The notes under the pieces: generated by a model
The model's database searches: none
The model's input: only the letters and a program-made list of their open reading frames with translations
Told to the model about the DNA's origin: nothing
Position numbers and translations under genes: made by a program
In this document: piece after piece, positions 63,507 through 63,574 of the stretch
Layout: each line of letters begins with the position of its first letter
Position numbering within the stretch: position 1 is the first letter of the stretch
From: an uncultured Prevotellaceae bacterium
Lineage (GTDB): Bacteria > Bacteroidota > Bacteroidia > Bacteroidales > Bacteroidaceae
Length of the DNA stretch: 63,574 nt
Assembly (NCBI GenBank): GCA_902800595.1
Contig: CADCFA010000006.1
Location: 1 to 63,574, forward strand
Reading direction: 5' to 3'

Positions 63507-63514
63507 CAAAGGTA
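63507..63514 (-). promoter_or_regulatory. -7 box of fur-purA-hisS
   Basis: TACCTTTG on the minus strand, 22 bases before the fur start. The -33 is not clear. The remaining bases to the window end (63515-63574) hold no other feature that I can see. Confidence 0.5.
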
Positions 63515-63574
63515 AGCATTTTCGTGCAGAAGAAAGAGAGTTTATCTATAAAAAATCTAAATTGGCCTGTTTTA

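Overview
The window is a 63.6 kb piece of a Bacteroidales chromosome, most likely Prevotellaceae. The assignment rests on gene content: DUF3127, DUF4835/PorD-like, DUF5687 and GIN-domain lipoproteins, a short SerA with a Lys-type active site, an amino-acid importer with binding protein fused to permease, and an ftsK-lolA pair. It also rests on the Bacteroidetes promoter form TTTG-N19/20-TAnnTTTG, seen many times. No prophage, insertion sequence, CRISPR array or rRNA operon is visible. The left end cuts a SpoU-type RNA methyltransferase; the right end stops just upstream of a fur gene.

Layout. 1-2.1 kb: ATGA-coupled minus-strand genes (folK-like, M64 peptidase, RNA methyltransferase). 2.2-8.5 kb: serine-biosynthesis locus (serC broken by an apparent 64-bp deletion, serA, DUF1015) with a GH5 glucanase and a two-domain esterase. 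8.5-14 kb: tRNA-Ser, YigZ, CarB, glycerate kinase, a cysteine-rich secreted protein. 14.4-20.2 kb: second GH5 enzyme, then a likely operon of an outer-membrane barrel, a fused binding-protein/permease whose binding domain looks circularly permuted, and an ATPase with an extra C-terminal domain. 20.2-24 kb: M15 peptidase, HppA pyrophosphatase, an acidic-tailed unknown. 24-34.5 kb: replication and repair genes (rarA, dnaB, recN, a DnaQ-like exonuclease, dnaN, an OB-fold-like DUF3127 with an SSB-like tip). 34.5-43 kb: nitrilase, trmN6, then lon-tgt-lptG/F-like-DEAD helicase-ispE. 43-52 kb: galE, tilS, rlmI, exonuclease, then ftsK-lolA-DUF5687. 52.2-52.6 kb: four tRNAs (Lys, Lys, Thr, Gly). 52.6-56.8 kb: LysM glucosaminidase, cdd, beta-helix lipoprotein, rubrerythrin, GIN lipoprotein. 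56.8-60.3 kb: the accessory patch, with a palindrome array at exact 22-bp pitch, a CTAAC-rich inverted-repeat element beside a toxin fragment, two glycosyltransferases coupled to a 40-residue small ORF, a candidate stand-alone transcript, and a HigBA-like module between two copies of a terminator. 60.3-63.5 kb: fur-purA-hisS.

Genes work together as tight co-directional units. Stop/start overlaps of the ATGA type join folK/M64/methyltransferase, exonuclease/DUF4835, recN/TPR protein, trmN6/nitrilase, lon/tgt/lptG-like and GT2/small ORF. Several -7 boxes lie only 4-10 bases before start codons, suggesting leaderless or near-leaderless messages. The most unusual signals are the 22-bp palindrome array (56859-56939), the candidate transcript at 59153-59446 and the duplicated terminator around it, the permuted importer operon, the broken serC, and a terminator hairpin that contains the start codon of the next gene (55351-55385).
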